From a bacterium (GTDB taxonomy: Bacteria > Patescibacteriota > Gracilibacteria > JAUYGZ01), in assembly GCA_030699855.1 (NCBI GenBank), contig JAUYKR010000021.1, positions 1 to 21,326 on the forward strand: DNA of 21,326 nt. The letters are read 5' to 3'. Of the stretch, positions 20,178 to 21,326 are shown one piece after another. The position numbers and the translations under genes were made by a program. How positions within the stretch are numbered: the first letter of the stretch is position 1; each line of letters opens with the position of its first letter. Under the pieces are notes generated by a model. That model saw only the letters and a list, made by a program, of their open reading frames with translations. It searched no databases and was not told the origin of the DNA.

Positions 20178-21218
20178 TCAGACAAGGGCTGGCATCTGCT
20201 GAGTTGAACAATGACAAGTGCCTAATCCCCATACCCAGTCGACGGCATCGATACCGACGACCTTCCGGTCGGGAAAAAGGTTTTGCAAAATCAAAAGGGC
20301 TTCTTGATCCCGCTGACAGCGGAAGGTGGGTACGATCACCATCGTGTTGGCGATGAAGAAGTTGAGATAACTCGCCGGCAGTCTCTGGCCCGCCTGGACC
20401 ACCGGTTCCGGCATCGGCAGTGGAACAAGGTGAAAAGGTTTTCCATCCTGGTCCTTCATCTGCTGGAGGTCGGAGAAATTCTTGCGAAGCAAGGCGTAGT
20501 TCTCATCACCCTCGTCCGACTCCAGCGCGCACGCGATCGTCGTCTCATTCACAAAGCGGGCGATGTCGTCGATATGCCCGTCGGTATCGTCACCGACGAT
20601 TCCCTCCTCCAACCACAGGATGCTGATCGCGCCCAGATACTCGCTCAGTCTCGCTTCGATCTCCCGCTGGGACAGCTTCGGATTGCGATTGCTGTTGAGC
20701 AGGCACTGCCGCGTGGTCAACAAGCTCCCCCTGCCGTTGACGTCGATGGATCCACCCTCCAGCACCATGTTCGGCTGAAGGAGGGGAAGTTGAAACTGGC
20801 CGGCGATCTTTTGCGGAACCTGATTATCCAGATCCCAGGGCGGATATTTTTCCCCCCAGCAGTTGAACACCCAATCGGTAACAACCAGCTGGCCGGATTC
20901 GTCAAAAACAAAAATTGGTCCGTGATCGCGCGACCAGGAAGCGTTGGTGGGAATCTGAAAAAAACGGATCCGGGAAAGCTCCGCCTCGTTCACACCAGCC
21001 TGGCTCAAGGCCAGGCGTGCGCTCGCCTCCATTCCTTCGTCATTGACGCAGATGAACACCTGCTCGCTTCTGGCCAGAAGGGCCACAAATGACGCGAAAA
21101 CTTTGGGAATAGGCTCAAAATTTCCCGGCCAATGTTCTTGGTTGTGCGGCCAGGCAATCCAGGTCGCCCCGTGGGGCTCCCACTCTGCCGGCATCCGATA
21201 ACGAGGAGGTGTACTCAT
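20178..21218 (-). CDS. aguA: Agmatine deiminase
   Basis: A guanidine-modifying enzyme that turns agmatine into N-carbamoylputrescine and ammonia. I start at 21218 (MSTPPRYRMPAEWEPHGATW), giving 346 residues, because that opening is the family's and because it overlaps the upstream stop in ATGA. Visible landmarks are W-I-A-W-P-H, W-S-R-D98-H99-G-P-I, E-G-G-S-I-D, D-D-T-D-G-H215-I-D-D, and the nucleophile C337 in G-T-C-H-C-S-T-Q-Q-M-P. The gene overlaps the upstream amidase fragment by four bases, so they are one operon. The decarboxylase gene follows after 117 bases with no clear terminator. That gap holds only a CATTTCGAAATG palindrome at 20065-20076. Confidence 0.95.
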   Translation of the reverse strand: MSTPPRYRMPAEWEPHGATWIAWPHNQEHWPGNFEPIPKVFASFVALLARSEQVFICVNDEGMEASARLALSQAGVNEAELSRIRFFQIPTNASWSRDHGPIFVFDESGQLVVTDWVFNCWGEKYPPWDLDNQVPQKIAGQFQLPLLQPNMVLEGGSIDVNGRGSLLTTRQCLLNSNRNPKLSQREIEARLSEYLGAISILWLEEGIVGDDTDGHIDDIARFVNETTIACALESDEGDENYALLRKNFSDLQQMKDQDGKPFHLVPLPMPEPVVQAGQRLPASYLNFFIANTMVIVPTFRCQRDQEALLILQNLFPDRKVVGIDAVDWVWGLGTCHCSTQQMPALV

Positions 21219-21326
21219 AGTTCTTCGACCTTGAGGCGTCGCTCCGGATAAAAGGGCCAGTCCTTGCGCTTGAGTTCGATCAGGCCGAGGTCGCATTCCA
21301 CCACCAGGTTTTCTTCCCGGTCGGAC
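21215..21326 (-). CDS. aguB: C-terminal end of a carbon-nitrogen hydrolase, probably N-carbamoylputrescine amidase
   Basis: The last 36 residues of a gene cut by the window edge can be read on the minus strand, ending in a TGA that overlaps the aguA start as ATGA. The peptide has S-D-R-E-E-N-L-V-V-E-C-D-L-G-L-I, then W-P-F-Y-P-E-R-R. This matches the closing strand and the W-P-F-x-x-x-R-R tail typical of nitrilase-superfamily amidases. Beside agmatine deiminase, N-carbamoylputrescine amidase (AguB) is by far the best fit, since it makes putrescine from the deiminase product. The catalytic Glu-Lys-Cys lies outside the window, so the exact family is inferred from tail and context. Confidence 0.75.
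   Translation of the reverse strand, partial: SDREENLVVECDLGLIELKRKDWPFYPERRLKVEEL

Noticed and set aside
20283..21092. 269-residue open frame on the plus strand over aguA
   Set aside because: It is antisense to agmatine deiminase, whose catalytic motifs are all intact; there is no promoter or family match.

Overview
The window holds about 20 protein genes on both strands, packed with short gaps. The longest stretch without a gene is about 245 bases, and I saw no rRNA, tRNA, CRISPR array or transposase gene. The standard code fits, since TGA is used as a stop. Almost no start codon has an AGGAGG-like site in front of it, while several sigma70-type -35/-10 pairs are readable. The lone VirB4/VirD4-like membrane ATPase, the orphan proteins and the small dispersed hairpins suggest an uncultivated bacterium, possibly Patescibacteria/CPR (for example a Peregrinibacteria-like lineage). 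That placement is an inference with modest confidence.

Layout. 1-5 kb: the 3' part of a class A penicillin-binding protein with added Ig-like domains, a convergent NIF3-like protein, and a divergent M17 leucyl aminopeptidase. 4.9-6.3 kb: two adjacent type II toxin-antitoxin modules, VapBC-like (PIN) and MazEF-like, each with its own promoter. 6.4-10.5 kb: a methyltransferase-like protein, a GT4 glycosyltransferase, divergent ComF, and RlmI. 10.5-11.8 kb: a third module of Phd/YefM plus RelE type, with a textbook-like TGTACA operator, then an orphan protein. 11.9-15.6 kb: purC, and divergently a large T4SS-type ATPase. 15.7-17.9 kb: a 484-residue orphan protein behind a near-consensus promoter, then a YgjP-type metalloprotease. 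18.1-21.3 kb: dcd, and convergently a putrescine set of arginine decarboxylase, agmatine deiminase and the tail of N-carbamoylputrescine amidase.

How the genes work together. The right end encodes arginine to agmatine to N-carbamoylputrescine to putrescine. purC and dcd serve nucleotide supply. The PBP, and perhaps the glycosyltransferase, serve the cell envelope. The most unusual material is non-coding. There is a 118-base imperfect inverted repeat with a perfect 28-base palindromic core upstream of dcd, whose arm differences are mostly G-U tolerant on the + strand. There is also a family of four tiny hairpins that share a 12-base loop pattern (GAG-N6-TCG) but have different, still complementary stems; one of them lies in frame inside the glycosyltransferase gene.
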